Translations under genes and position numbers: made by a program
Part shown: piece after piece, positions 25,650 through 36,253 of the stretch
How the letters are laid out: each line of letters opens with the position of its first letter
Numbering within the stretch: the first letter of the stretch is position 1
The notes under the pieces: generated by a model
What the model saw: only the letters and a program-made list of their open reading frames with translations
The model's database searches: none
Told to the model about the DNA's origin: nothing
From: Certhia americana
Taxonomy: Eukaryota > Chordata > Aves > Passeriformes > Certhiidae
NCBI GenBank assembly: GCA_018697195.1
Contig: CM031878.1
Location: 38,871,402 to 38,935,401 of the forward strand
Direction: 5' to 3'
Length of the DNA: 64,000 bases

Positions 25650-25804
25650 GAAACTGAACTGGGATGAAAGGCTTCTACCCCAGGGGATCAGGCTGCCATC
25701 CAGAGGGACCTCGATGAACTAGAGAAATAGGACATTAAATAGGACATCAGGCTGCCATCCAGAGGGACCTCGATGAACTAGAGAAATAGGACATTAAATA
25801 TATT
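25650..25804 (+). mobile_element. CR1 LINE fragment with internal duplication
   Basis: GCTGCCATCCAGAGGGACCT followed by CGATGAACTAGAGAAATAGG encodes AAIQRDLDELEK, the segment just after the catalytic box of CR1 reverse transcriptase. This segment is present twice in direct tandem. The copy has no 3' tail and is a small relic. It may belong to the same old insertion as the CR1 piece to the left. Confidence 0.7.
25687..25804 (+). repeat. 59-bp perfect tandem duplication
   Basis: Two copies, 25687-25745 and 25746-25804, both starting ATCAGGCTGCCATCCAGAGG and identical for their first 54 bp. The identity inside an otherwise decayed CR1 fragment indicates a duplication far younger than the element. 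Confidence 0.95.
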
Positions 25805-28330
25805 CTTCAAGAATGCATAGATGGACAACATCATAGGGGCAATGAGTATTAGCCTGTCACTATAACACTTTTTGAAAAAGAATTACATTCTAAGACACAA
25901 CTGGTGAAATTCCCACTCATTTTTTAGGTATGATGGAAATCTCATGCAGAATGACACAATGGCACTAACTAAAACTGTTGCAGTTTTCTGGACAGCATCA
26001 AAAGTTTGAAAGAGCTGCATCCCCTCTTTTAAGTATGCCCTCACAATGGGATGGAGATCATGAGCAAGGGCAAAAAAATAATACACACACTCTGTAGGTC
26101 TTACTCTACTATGTCTTACCGCCACCTATATAATACATGGAATCTCAGAATTATATTTTCTAAGGGGCAATCTGTTTTCCAAAACTAAACTGCACAGCTT
26201 CTGTGCTACTGAGATTTTACAATGCCTACCTATCTTCTGATACTTCATGTGATACTTGGTACTATGATCTCTTTGCTTACACTGATGATTCCATTTTGCA
26301 CAGTATGATTACAAGAAACTGGAGTCCTAACGTAGATTTTAGGATGTTTTTCTAGTTTACTATGTTCTGCATTATTAGACGTAAAGGAATTTGGTTGCTT
26401 TTTCACTCTGAGAACAAGTTTGCATTTGTAATTGACGAAACAATGTTCAGTGCATTTGGACTTGAAAACGTAGTCTGCAGTTTGGAAGTACTTTCATGTC
26501 AGTATTGTTGCAGAGGAAAAAGAATCCTACAACCAGAGAGAAACCAGAAAAGGTAAGATGAAATAAAACAACACCATGCCCCACAGCATCCCAAACCCCC
26601 AACAAAACAAAACAACAATCAGGGAAGTTTGTCAGTTACAAGAACCACAAGGGAAGGGTGCTGTCCATGTAGCCCAATTAGACTGAGATGGCAAAACATT
26701 AGGTAAGTGCATATGCAAACCATATCATAGTCTTGTTAGTTTTGTCTTAAAGGAAATTCAGTCATTTTCAAATTTACTTGCTTCCATTACCTAGAGGATA
26801 ATTTAAAAATGCATGTGCTTTACATCTTCATTAGTTATACATGCACAGAATTTCAACTCTTCTGAAGGTCCATTCAGAGACTAGGTGATTCATGATGTCA
26901 GAGCCTTAATAAATTAGATTTGCTCTTGGCTTCTAAGAAATTAATTTACTGGATGTTTTTATTGTTAGTCAATGAAGGATTGTTACTATTTCCTTTTTGT
27001 TTTCTGACACTTGCAATTTCATTAATATTAAAGAGTTAACCTCTAATAGACTGTTGCCAATAAAGTATTTTGAGCAAATTTTTTTTTTCACACAGATCAT
27101 CTTGATTTGCAGCCTGCTAAGCAGAGACTTCTTCAGAGGTGACACTCATTAAAGATGCCCTTTCACTGAAGCAGTCAATTTTAATGTCAGATTATGATGC
27201 GCTAGTCTCACTGCTGAAGCCAATTGAATAATACTCACAAAATAATTTATTCTGTGAATTGTAATGTTTTTGTAGTAAATTATTCAACTAGTGTTCCATC
27301 ATTCCTTGCTGAACTCTTAAGTTGTACTGGTTTCTCCTCTGTCTTTCCATTAGTCTGCAGCTGGACTGATTGCTTGTTGTCTCAACAGTCAAATGATTGT
27401 ATATTTTGAATTGAATATTTTATTTACAAATAGACACAGTTGGCCTTGTTTCCCTGCATTATGTGACAAAAAGTTAGTGCAGTATTGTTAACTCACAACT
27501 GTTTAAATAATGTGATACAATGTTTACTCTTTGATATTCATTTGGTGTAACATCTTACTATTTCAAATACTTACATTTAATGATAACCTTTTTTTTTATA
27601 GTTATTTACTTATTTTCAGAGACCACAGTCCCATGCAGAAGAAATTGTTTTTCTAAGCAAAAAGTACACTTTTAAGACTTGATATCTTGCCTTCAACACA
27701 AGGCAGTTTTAAAGGAGCCTAAGAAAAGAGCCATACCACCAAGAAACCATGAGTACTCCACAGAATTGCTGTCTTGTTTTGAAACTCTGAGCATCTCATT
27801 AGGAGAACCCTAGGCTTTCCTTTGTAAATTGTCAGTCAAATCAGTGTTCTGTGTGCAAAAAGTGATGTTCTTAATGGCTATACTCCACGCAAATATAACA
27901 CTGAGTTTTCCCTTGATTTGTCTGCAGTTTTGATGCACAGTATTATCTGCATATAGCTGATACAAGACATACTTGCCTCCCTCAAAGCTTCAAGTACTGT
28001 AAATTTGTAAACACAAACGAATCATATGTCTCAAATGCAGGTCATTTATCTCTCTCCTTCAAGTGTGTCAAAATGGCTTCAAGTTTGTGGGAAATGTAAA
28101 AGGTTTAATATGGAGAAAGAGCTGACATATAGGGAGGTGTACATCTATGGCTCTTTTTTATGATAGTGTTCAAGACATGTTTACATGGAGGAGATGACTG
28201 TTACAGCATTCATCAAATCCTATTCCACTCTGCTTTCATGGACTATAAATAATTTCAGACTGAATACAGAATCTTTCCAGATTTTCTTATGAGACATAGT
28301 CTGTACAAACTCCCTAGAACATCTAGACAA
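25805..28330. other. Unique DNA with one exon-like stretch
   Basis: No transposable element recognised. The most notable content is a 174-nt open stretch at 26379-26552 with acceptor-like and donor-like borders, listed as a finding. Confidence 0.5.
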
Positions 28331-28761
28331 GCTGAGGCATCACACATCAATGAAACTTCTACACTAGACTTCCAGATGGCAGCCTTTGGCTTTTTCAAGA
28401 GTTTCATTTGGAGAGTACCTTGGAAAAACATTCTTAAAGTCTGGAAAAGGGGTTCAGGGAAGCATGGACATACTTCAAGAAAGAAATCTTGAAGCCTCAG
28501 GGGCAAGCTGTCCCTATGTGCAGAAAGATGAGCTGAAAGGGAACATGACCAGTCTGGGTGGCCAAGGAGCTTTGAAAAAACTAAGTGAATGAAAGAGGTT
28601 GTATCATCTTTGGAAAGAGGGGCAGGCTACTCAGGAAATGTTAAAGGATTGTTGCTAGGTCATGCTGGAAGAAAACTAAAGAGGCAAAAGGCCTGTTAGA
28701 ACATAATCTGGCCACTTCTGTGAAGGACAATAAAAATGTTTTTTATAAGTACAGTAATGGC
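28331..28761 (+). pseudogene. CR1 LINE ORF2, segment upstream of reverse transcriptase
   Basis: This is the part of CR1 ORF2 between endonuclease and reverse transcriptase, readable in pieces. LDFQMAAFGFFKSF and WRVPW lie near 28365-28425, AVPMCRK near 28507-28530, and a Lys-rich stretch ends KDNKNVFYKYSNG just before 28761. Frameshifts and stops break it. The element is interrupted at 28761/28762 by a solo LTR and resumes at 29677. The left boundary is approximate; sequence from about 28265 may still belong to the element. Confidence 0.8.
28757..28761 (+). repeat. Target-site duplication, left copy (ATGGC)
   Basis: ATGGC directly precedes the TG of the LTR and is repeated after its terminal CA at 29672-29676, marking an integrase-made 5-bp duplication. 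Confidence 0.85.
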
Positions 28762-29671
28762 TGTGAGAGACTGAAACAGTTTACGCCTCAACTTTGATAT
28801 AAAGCTTTGCTCATTATAACAAAAACTGTAAAGAAGCTACAACAAAAGAAGCCTCCCTGAAGATACCTGACTAGGACTTTGGACTGAAAGTCAAACTGCT
28901 GAGATTAGATGAAGGGAAACTCCATTCTTCAATCACCTGAAACAAACAAGTAAACAAGGAAAAGAATGTGAGCCAAACCAAGTAGCCATGCAAGCCATCT
29001 TTGGCTTGCTTCGGGGTGGCAGATGCCATATCCCACAGACCCATTTCCTGGGAGCAGGTTTGACAGATTTCCCCCCCAGCTGAAGCGGGGGGAGGAAGTT
29101 TCTGTAAGCTCTGCTGAGGGGCAGTGAACCTCTCCTCCCCCATACAAACTGGCTATGGAATCCCCAACCCTGGGAAGGCCACATCCATGGGACATTCATG
29201 TGAGGGGCAGCTGAGGGGGTGCCTCAATCCATCAAAGGCCCCCAAAGGGCTTCCAGAGTAATTCCTGAAGCCTTGCACCACAGGACTGCATGTGATACAA
29301 CAAACACAGAATCTATTTTAAGAGACAATGGCAAACTCCCCCCTCCCCGCCAAGGAGGTGCCAGGATTTTCCTGCGTGGCCTGAGTGTGTGTTAACCTCT
29401 CAGACTGTATTCTTTTCAGGGGCACCTTCACCATGCAGACCAGCTGGAGAGGATCAACAAAACATCATTGGGATCCATGGAGTAGTGATATTTTCTTTAT
29501 ACCTGTTTCTCTCTGTCTCCACCGCCTGTTTTCTATTTCTTTCTCTCTCTCTCTCTTTCTCATATTTACTATCAAATAAAACTTATGCTATTCTTGTTCA
29601 CATATGGCCTTCTTTACACATTAATTTGGGGAAAGGCATTTCTAAGAATCTTTAGTAATCTGATCCTGACA
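28762..29671 (+). mobile_element. Solo LTR, 910 bp, inserted into CR1 (family D)
   Basis: The element starts TGTGAGAGAC and ends CCTGACA, giving the TG...CA ends of a retroviral LTR, and is flanked by the 5-bp direct repeat ATGGC. The CR1 reading continues across it once it is removed, which fixes both borders. A poly(A) signal AATAAA at 29575-29580 sits about 90 bp before the end. No internal retroviral region is present, so the provirus was reduced to a single LTR by recombination between its two LTRs. A 5-bp duplication suits ERVL-like elements and several other classes; class assignment is uncertain. Open frames inside it (for example 28871-29199, minus) have no family match and are considered chance. 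Confidence 0.9.
29575..29580 (+). promoter_or_regulatory. Poly(A) signal in solo LTR
   Basis: AATAAA about 90 bp before the LTR's 3' end, preceded by a CT-repeat, in the position of the R-region polyadenylation signal. Confidence 0.7.
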
Positions 29672-29676
29672 ATGGC
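29672..29676 (+). repeat. Target-site duplication, right copy (ATGGC)
   Basis: Second copy of the 5-bp sequence found at 28757-28761; CR1 sequence resumes immediately after it. Confidence 0.85.
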
Positions 29677-31405
29677 AAATGGAGGTGCATGGAGAACTTC
29701 CATTTTTTATTGGACATGAGGAGGAGTATAATTAGCAAAAATGAGGAAAAGGCTGAGATACTCAACACCTTCTTTGCCTCAGTTTTCAACAATAAGACAG
29801 GTTGTCCTCAGGACAACTGGTCTCCTGAGTTAGTAGATAGGGATGGAAAGAAGAATGGACCCACTGAAACTCAGGAAGAAGCAGTCACTAGACCTCCTGT
29901 GAGCTACTTAGATGCTCACAAGTCTATGGGACCCAACTGCATCCATCCTAGAGTGATGAGGGAGCTGGCAGAAGAGTTTGCCAAGTCATTATCATTTATC
30001 ACCAGTCCTGGCTGACTGTGGAGGTCCCAAATGACTGGAAGCTGGCCAATGTGATCCCCATCCATAAGAAGGGCTGAAAGGAGGATCTGGAGAACTAAAG
30101 GCCTGTCAGTCTGACCTTGGTGCCTGGCAAGGCTGTAGAACAGATCTTGAATGTGAGCACACAGCACATAGAGGACAACAAGCATGATCCCCAGCCAGCA
30201 GGGGTTTAGGAGGGGCAGGGCCTGCCTGACCAACCTGATCTTTTATGACCAGGTGACCCACCTGGTGGATGCAGGGAAGGCTGCGGATGTTGTCTACCTG
30301 GTCTTCAGCGACACCTTTGATACTGTCTTCCATGGGGTTCTCCTGGGAAAGCTGGCAGTCCAATGGCTTGCACAGGTGCACTTATCTCTGGGTTAAGAAC
30401 TGGTTGGATGGCTAAGCCCAGAGAGAGATGATGAATGGTGCCACATCCTGTGGGTGTCCTATCACTAGTGGGATTCTGTGCTGGGCCCAGACCTGTTTAA
30501 TATCTTTACTGATGATCTGGATGATGGGATTGAATCTACGATTGACAAATTTGCAAATTATGCCAAGAAGGCTGTGAATGTTTATCTGCTGGAGGGTAGG
30601 AGGTTTCTGCAGAGGGACCTGCATAAGCTGGATAGATGGGTCAAATCTAATGATAAGAGGTTGGTCAACAAGACCAAGTTCTGGGACCTGTGCTTTGGCC
30701 ATGATAACCCCTTGCAGTGTTACAGGCTGGGGTCAGAGCAGCTGGACAGAAGCCAGGCAGAAAGGGATCTGGGGTTGCTGGTGACAGCTGGCTGAACAGG
30801 GGCCAGCAGAATGCCCTGGTGGCCAAGAAGGATAGTGGTATCCTGGCCTGGACCAGTGTAAGGCCAGCAGGACCAGAGAAGTGATTCTTCCCTGAACTCA
30901 GCACTGGTGAGGCCATGCCTTGAGTATTGCATTCAGTTCTGGGCCCTCCCAGTTTGGGAAGGATGTTGAGGCACTGGAGTGTGCCCAGAGAAGGGCAGTA
31001 AGGCTAGTGAAGGATCTGGACCACAAGTCCTGTGAGAAGCAACTGAGGGAGCTGGGGGTGTCTAGCCTGGAGAAACGGAGGCTCAGGGGAGACCTTATTG
31101 CTCTCCACAATAACCAGAAAGGAGGGTGCAGTCAGGTGGGGTTGGTCTGTTTTCCCAGGCAACCAGTGACAGGACAAGAAGACTTATGCTGCACCAGGGG
31201 TGGTTTAGGTTGGACATTAGTGAAAAGATCTTTATGGAAAGAGTCATTGGGCACCGTAATGGGTTGCCCAGGTTGATGGAGGTATTTAAGAAAAGAATGG
31301 CCATGGCACTTAGTGCCATGGTCTAGTTGACAAGGTGGTGTTCGGCCATAGGTTGGACTCAGTGATCTCAAAGGTCTTCTCCAACCTAATTGATTCTGAG
31401 ATGCT
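29677..31405 (+). pseudogene. CR1 LINE ORF2 reverse transcriptase and 3' end, broken
   Basis: The CR1 continues with reverse-transcriptase blocks in order. NEEKAEILNTFFASVFNNKT is near 29740-29800, LDAHKSMGPNCIHPRVMREL near 29908-29967 and GFRRGRACLTNLIFYDQ near 30199. KAADVVYLVFSDTFDTVFH follows near 30277, then LGPDLFNIFTDDLDDGIEST near 30481. The catalytic FADD box has become FANY (30550-30561), losing both Asp residues. Downstream are WVKSNDKRLVNKTKF, QRRAVRLVKDLDHKSCEKQL near 30990 and LRELGVSSLEKRRLRGDLIA near 31046. It ends with the CR1 tail CTCAAAGGTCTTCTCCAACC and TAATTGATTCTGAG near 31367-31400. Several frameshifts and stops make it non-functional. With 28331-28761 it is one element of about 2.2 kb. 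Confidence 0.92.
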
Positions 31406-32697
31406 ACGTCTTGCAGAGAACTGAGAGAAACAAGCAAACCTGCTGTAAAACAACTATCTTACGCAAACTTCTGTACAAGAAATGCCACACTACCTTTGAG
31501 CACAAACCACTTAATCAAATGTTCTGTTTTTTAGAGCACAAGAATAGAGGTAAGACAGGGTGATTGCACATGGCTTCATTACAACTCTACAAGGGTTTCC
31601 TGCACCATGGAATCACTGAAAATATTCACAGTTAATGGATTAAAACTTAAGAGGACCTGTTTTGGTAGACAGTCTGTAGCACCTATTAAATTAGGAGATC
31701 TGCTGCCTCTATTTGTTCTTGATTCAGCTTGAACTGGTGGGCCTGAATAGGGTCATGAAAGAGTTCCTTTCCATTTATGAATCAGTAGTATGAAGAAGAG
31801 CATTTTAGACATGCTAATAGCTATAGTTCTTCTTTGGATAAGGAGATGTACAGATAGGTCTGTGCTCCTTAAAATAGACAAGCTAGTGTTTCTGAAAGAA
31901 AAAGGTTATATGCCTGCACAGGTGCATTTGTGCTTGTTTACATTTGAAGTTGATAAACTGGAAGAGCTGGTACAGTCTGACTGTTGAGAGGGAATTCTGA
32001 ATTGGCTGGGAGGTAAATAAATTGTATAATCTTAACAAGTAGGAGAGGAATATCAGACTTCTCAGACGATAATTGATTTCCCTTGCTTTATAGCTCAATG
32101 CTGCAAGTGCCAAGATTGCTTCTTCACCGACACTGAAAACCTAAAGTGGCATTAGTGTGGTTTGTCAATGGGCCTTACCTGTACTTACTGACACATCACT
32201 TTCTCATGATCTCACCCTGTCATCCCACATGTGTGTCTAGCCCTGGGTACATTTCATGCAGTCATGTTCCGGCCAGACCCTGAACAAGCACTGTCCTCAT
32301 CCCCGTGGGCCAAGTGAAGGCTGTGTCTAATCGTGATCTCTGTAAAAACACCATGGTCTTCTTTGTGTTCTCTGGAACTATGTGCATCCTTAGTGTGCCA
32401 CTTTTTGTAGAGATAAAGCTTTCTAGAGGTAGCAGCTGACAGCTCCCTACAACAAATACTTCTATGTTGCACAGAAAATGTGATGCCTTAGATGTAGTTG
32501 AGTAGTGCACGGGACTTAGCTCAATATCTTGGTATTCTTTTGTAATAGTGACTGCACTGCATTAAACTGCAACAGACTGAATAAATTTTTTGCTTATAGG
32601 GGTGTCTGTCCCTACGTTCTAATCCATTCACGACCATTCTATAATAAGAAGTATTTTTTTCCTACATTCAGAACCATCAATCAATGACAGAGCCCCT
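31406..32697. other. Unique or unassigned DNA
   Basis: Mostly single-copy-looking. A section near 32160-32640 is richer in G+C and has AATAAA near 32580 followed by a U5-like stretch; it may be a decayed LTR 3' part but no ends were found. No gene seen. Confidence 0.4.
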
Positions 32698-32852
32698 TTA
32701 AGGAGGTGGTAGAGTCACTGAGTGTTCTGAAGGTGTGATTGGATAGTGTGCTAGAAAATCTTATCTAAGTTCCCTTTCCCATGAAATATTGGATCAAACG
32801 ATCATTTGAGGTCCATTCCAATCTTAGCCATTCTAAAATTCTGTGATTCCTC
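32698..32852 (+). mobile_element. CR1 LINE 3' end
   Basis: AAGGAGGTGGTAGAGTCACT at 32699, then GAGGTCCATTCCAATCTTAG near 32808 and AAAATTCTGTGATTCC at 32836-32851, follows the CR1 order from the end of ORF2 into the 3'UTR and the terminal octamer. The middle is heavily decayed. Confidence 0.8.
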
Positions 32853-33525
32853 CCAAACCAAGACAAACCTGTCTTTTATCTAGGGCTTAGGTGAATCAGC
32901 TTTTTTACTAGAATTCCAGATTTTAAATGATTGATATAAAATGCTTTGCAATAGCCAAAGAACCCTGTGATATAACTATCTAGAAAATAAGTCGCCAGTT
33001 TTTTAGTGGGTTTCTTTGCTAATATTCAAAATAAATTTCAGTCTGATATATATTTTTTTAAGCATATGAATGGCTTCCTTTGCTGAAATGAGGACATTCC
33101 TCCCGTTTGTTTAAATAGAACTGACATAGTGCTTAAATTCCAGCATATAAAAAAGTACTTGGAAGTGTGACACCTGTATTTGGGTGAAGAAGATTTTAAG
33201 AAGTAGGGAATTTAATTGTTTTATTTAGGGATATTTCAGAGAAAAATATGTTTGGTTTAGCTTTTTTCCCCTCCATTTTGATTATCCCATTTGGTCTCAT
33301 AGTTGTGAGTTTCTACCTCTTTAAACAATCAGTGCATTATTTATAATTTTGTATCTACTTTTTTATTCAAATGTTTGATTTTACAGTTCCTCTTATAGTC
33401 TCTATATGCACTCTATCATACCCCACCTATCTACACCTGGGACAGAAAGCATGTTCCTGATCAACATTTTAGCCTAAATGTGCAGTATTAGGGTGGAAGA
33501 TTACTTGCGAAATTAAGGGAATGGC
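32853..33525. other. Unique A+T-rich DNA, no gene seen
   Basis: Nothing recognisable apart from short A+T-rich runs. Confidence 0.5.
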
Positions 33526-34220
33526 TGTGTGTTGTGATTTGACAGTGGTAGGCAGTTAAGTGGATCACAGTCCTCATGGGAGTACCTGATCTTGGAAGAG
33601 TATCATCTATGAACCATAGTCTTTTCTAGGGGGATTTCTGCTTCAGCATAGACTTGTCCAGAGCCAGAGTGGTTTTGTAGAGCAATTGTTTCAGTTTAAC
33701 CTCATCCATGAGCCACAATTCATTCTGATGTGTGTTGGCGCCACCATGGCACTGCCCATGGCCACAGACCTTTCAGAGGTGTACCTCCTGTGTCATGGAT
33801 TTATCTACAAGCACAGACACTTCAAGGTAGTCAGCACAGCTTCATGCAGTCACTGGCACTTCAAAGTGTAACTGCTGTAGCATGAACTTGTCTTTGGGCC
33901 ACAAGCCCTTCAGAGGTGCACCTGCTGCAGCACAGACACAGCTGTGGATGCAGATGCTACTAGGCGTACCTGCTCTATTGTGCACTCATCCACAGCTACA
34001 GATGCTGCAGGGTGTCCTGCTCCTCTGTGCACTCATCCACAAGTTCACAGTCTCTGACTCAAGTTCACATTGGAGTTTTATCCTGTCCAGTACAGCAGCA
34101 CAGAAGCCACACTGACACCCCTGCCATCTGCCAGCCCAGGCACATCTCCATGTTGTTATCCAAGTGTTCCTGGCCACAGCAGAGCACGGAGCTCAGCAGC
34201 ACAGTAGTACAGTGACCAGC
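33526..34220 (-). mobile_element. Retroviral LTR-like sequence with internal repeats, antisense
   Basis: This block is richer in G+C and CpG than the flanks and abuts the next LTR exactly. Phrases such as GGGCCACAAGCCCTTCAGAG near 33896 and CACCTGCTGCAGCAC near 33919 are familiar from antisense avian LTRs. The left start near 33526 (TGTGATTTGACAGTGGTAGG) resembles an antisense LTR end but is weak. Most of the block is made of degenerate repeats of about 48 bp. The family is not identified and the left border is uncertain. Confidence 0.5.
33701..34050. repeat. Degenerate tandem repeats, about 48-bp period
   Basis: Roughly seven units start near 33701, 33756, 33805, 33852, 33892, 33941 and 33990, spaced 40-55 bp and mostly 47-49. 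Shared core is a CCACAG-CACAGA phrase, then TTCAGAGGTG-ACCTGCTG, then a T(G/C)TGCACTCAT end. The last two units (33941-34036) share TGTGCACTCATCCACA. Sequence divergence shows the array is old. Confidence 0.7.
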
Positions 34221-35140
34221 TGTGGTGGGTTTAGTGCTGGCTAAAAGCCACCTACTAGAATATATTTACTCACTTTTTCACTGTGAGATAAGCATTAGAG
34301 GAAGGAAGGCAAAACAGGCACAAGCTTTAAAGAGTAGAAAGAAAACTTTATTGACAGAAAAATGGTAAGAAAAGAAAAATCAGAATAAACTTTCAGAACA
34401 CTTCTCCTCTCCCCACACCGTCTCTTCTTTCCTACTGACAACATACAGAGACAAACCCTGGGACTCTCAGTCAGTTTTCCACCACAGACAGAATAGTCTG
34501 TCTTCCATCTACTTAGGGAGAGAAGTCTCTTTTGCCATACCATGGATACTTCTCCACAAGAAACAATTCTCTCCTGACTTTTAATTTCCATGAATAGCAG
34601 CCACCTGAAAATCTGCAATTGTGAAGTCCCCCCATCTTTTACAACCTTCTCATAGCTGCATTCCTCGACCATGTCAACTTGGAGTGCTATTTTTAAGTAT
34701 GAGCTGTTCTAGCATGAAAAAACAAAGCCTTTTTTTAACCCATCTCTAGGAACAGAAGTCTATTTCTTCTTCTCCAGAGAAAAGGCTTCTTATCTCTCTC
34801 TGTTCAAATTTCTCATTGAATCAAAATCATTCAACATTTGCTCACGTCAGCATTGGTGCCTCTGTTCATAGCTGTGGTTATCTACTACATCCCCCCAAAG
34901 CATTTTCATGAGTTTCAAGGAAAAAAAGTCTGATGCATCAATTATATCTTCTTCAGAGCCTTACCAAGAGGATTTCAGCCCAAGACTGAGGCATCTCCTC
35001 AATCCCCTCCCATCTAGAATTTGACTCCTTCTTCACTGACCTCAGTGTCCATGCCATTGTCTCTATGAGTCCTCACCTTTTTTCTTATTCAGGAGAGAAC
35101 TGGTGTTTGTACGTTCATTTGCTCCCAAGCTTTATCAACT
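34221..35140 (-). mobile_element. Endogenous retrovirus LTR (family E), antisense
   Basis: The plus strand opens TGTGGTGGGTTTAGTGCTGG, so the minus-strand element ends in CA. A minus-strand AATAAA at 34347-34352 lies about 130 bp inside, fitting an R/U5 border. The following 800 bp includes phrases such as AACCCTGGGACTCTCAGTCA near 34456 and CCATGTCAACTTGGAGTGCT near 34669, which I recognise as passerine LTR sequence. The right border is not defined; similar sequence may extend to about 35400. Its 125-codon minus-strand open frame (34672 back to 34295) has no viral protein similarity that I can see. Confidence 0.7.
34347..34352 (-). promoter_or_regulatory. Poly(A) signal of family E LTR
   Basis: AATAAA on the minus strand about 130 bp from the predicted 3' end of the antisense LTR. 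Confidence 0.6.
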
Positions 35141-36225
35141 AAAGTGGTTTTTACAGAGGCCTGCAGCATTGAAAACTTGACCTCACCCGGGCTCTGCACT
35201 GGTGAGTTCGCTTGCCATGCCTCTCACTGCCGAACCACGCGGTCCCCTCTGGCACTGCACCCACCACGCTGGCTCCTGGAGCCACCCCATGCTTTCTTCC
35301 TTCATGAGGGGCATCGGGAAAAAGAAAAACTGCTGCCACTGTTCCTGTCAATATGTCTGCAGCATGGCTGGCTAAGAGCTGTTTAACTAACAAAGTTCAC
35401 TGTGAGCCATGCTGAGGCAGTCAAGGACGTGCACCATTGTCCCCAAAGTTCACTGTGAGCCATGCTGAGGCAGTCAAGGACGTGCACCATTGTCCCAAGT
35501 GCACTGATTTCGGTCATAGAGTTCTGGACACGTGGCCGGCTCCTAGAGCAGGCTGGTGGTGGTCACTCCCAACCCCGATCGCTCTTGGCTTTGGGGCTGT
35601 CCCCAGTGCTGGCCACAGGGCCACTGCCAGTGCTGGAGTCAACAAAGTTCATTTTGCGAGCTATACCGCCACAGCTGTAGCCAAGTGGCATCACCCTGGC
35701 GGCACAGACCTTGGCTGAGCACTCTCAGCCCGCAGACACCCAATTGTATGGCCCAGCCGAACACGCACTGAGCCACGGGCTGGCCTGGGTTTGGCCAGCC
35801 ACCCTCTCAGAAGCCAGAAACCAAGAGAGTCTTCCTATCCTTTGCTTGTCTACAAATGTGCTTTTCCACAGTGGCGCAATTAGCCCTCCTTAGTAGTTTA
35901 ACCGGGTGTCAGTGTTCTAAACTAGGCAGCTGATTAGCTCTTCAAAACTAGCCAGTTGTTTGGCTCTTCCAGATCCCTGCACAGTAGCCACCCCTGCAGT
36001 CCAGGGACTTCCACCTTCCCGACTGAAAGCGGACTTCCTTAAACCATGACATGAGTGAAAGCGAGAAGCAGCCTCTAACAAGAGCTAGACTCTTGTACAG
36101 AGAATGGCAAGTGAGCCCCATGGCAAGCACAAGAACCTGCTGTTTAATAGCTGAAAGGTACTAGCAATAGCTAGGAACTCAACCTAGCACATTCCAGTCA
36201 AATCTGTCCTTATCTCAAATTCTTT
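35141..36225 (-). mobile_element. Probable retroviral U3/leader or internal relic, non-coding
   Basis: A G+C- and CpG-rich stretch (for example near 35210-35250, 35515-35590 and 35690-35780) joins the family E LTR to the primer-binding site of the next LTR. No gag, pol or env domain could be read on either strand. It includes a 53-bp tandem duplication. The part nearest 36225 is in the position of the 5' leader of a minus-strand provirus. The join between the two retroviral families lies somewhere inside and was not located. Confidence 0.4.
35392..35496. repeat. 53-bp perfect tandem duplication
   Basis: Copies at 35392-35444 and 35445-35496 begin AAAGTTCACTGTGAGCCATG and match at all 52 shared positions. 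A diverged third start, AACAAAGTTCATTTTGCGAG, occurs near 35642. Confidence 0.95.
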
Positions 36226-36245
36226 GAGTTCCATATTGGGTGGCA
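36226..36245 (-). promoter_or_regulatory. Decayed primer-binding site, tRNA-Lys type
   Basis: On the minus strand the sequence is TGCCACCCAATATGGAACTC. It agrees at 12 of 18 positions with the tRNA-Lys(1,2) site used by betaretrovirus-like elements, and five of the six differences are transitions, as CpG loss and ageing would give. It lies 8 nt downstream (minus sense) of the LTR end, slightly further than usual. It indicates that the adjoining LTR is the 5' LTR of a provirus reading towards lower coordinates. Confidence 0.5.
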
Positions 36246-36253
36246 AAAAGGAC

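Noticed and set aside
29916..31437. Many open frames of 70-105 codons on both strands
   Set aside because: Plus-strand ones are pieces of broken CR1 ORF2 and minus-strand ones are shadows; none is an independent gene.
32160..32640. Possible additional LTR with AATAAA near 32580
   Set aside because: U5-like sequence follows the signal, but no TG/CA ends, TATA box or target-site duplication could be placed; kept only as a remark.
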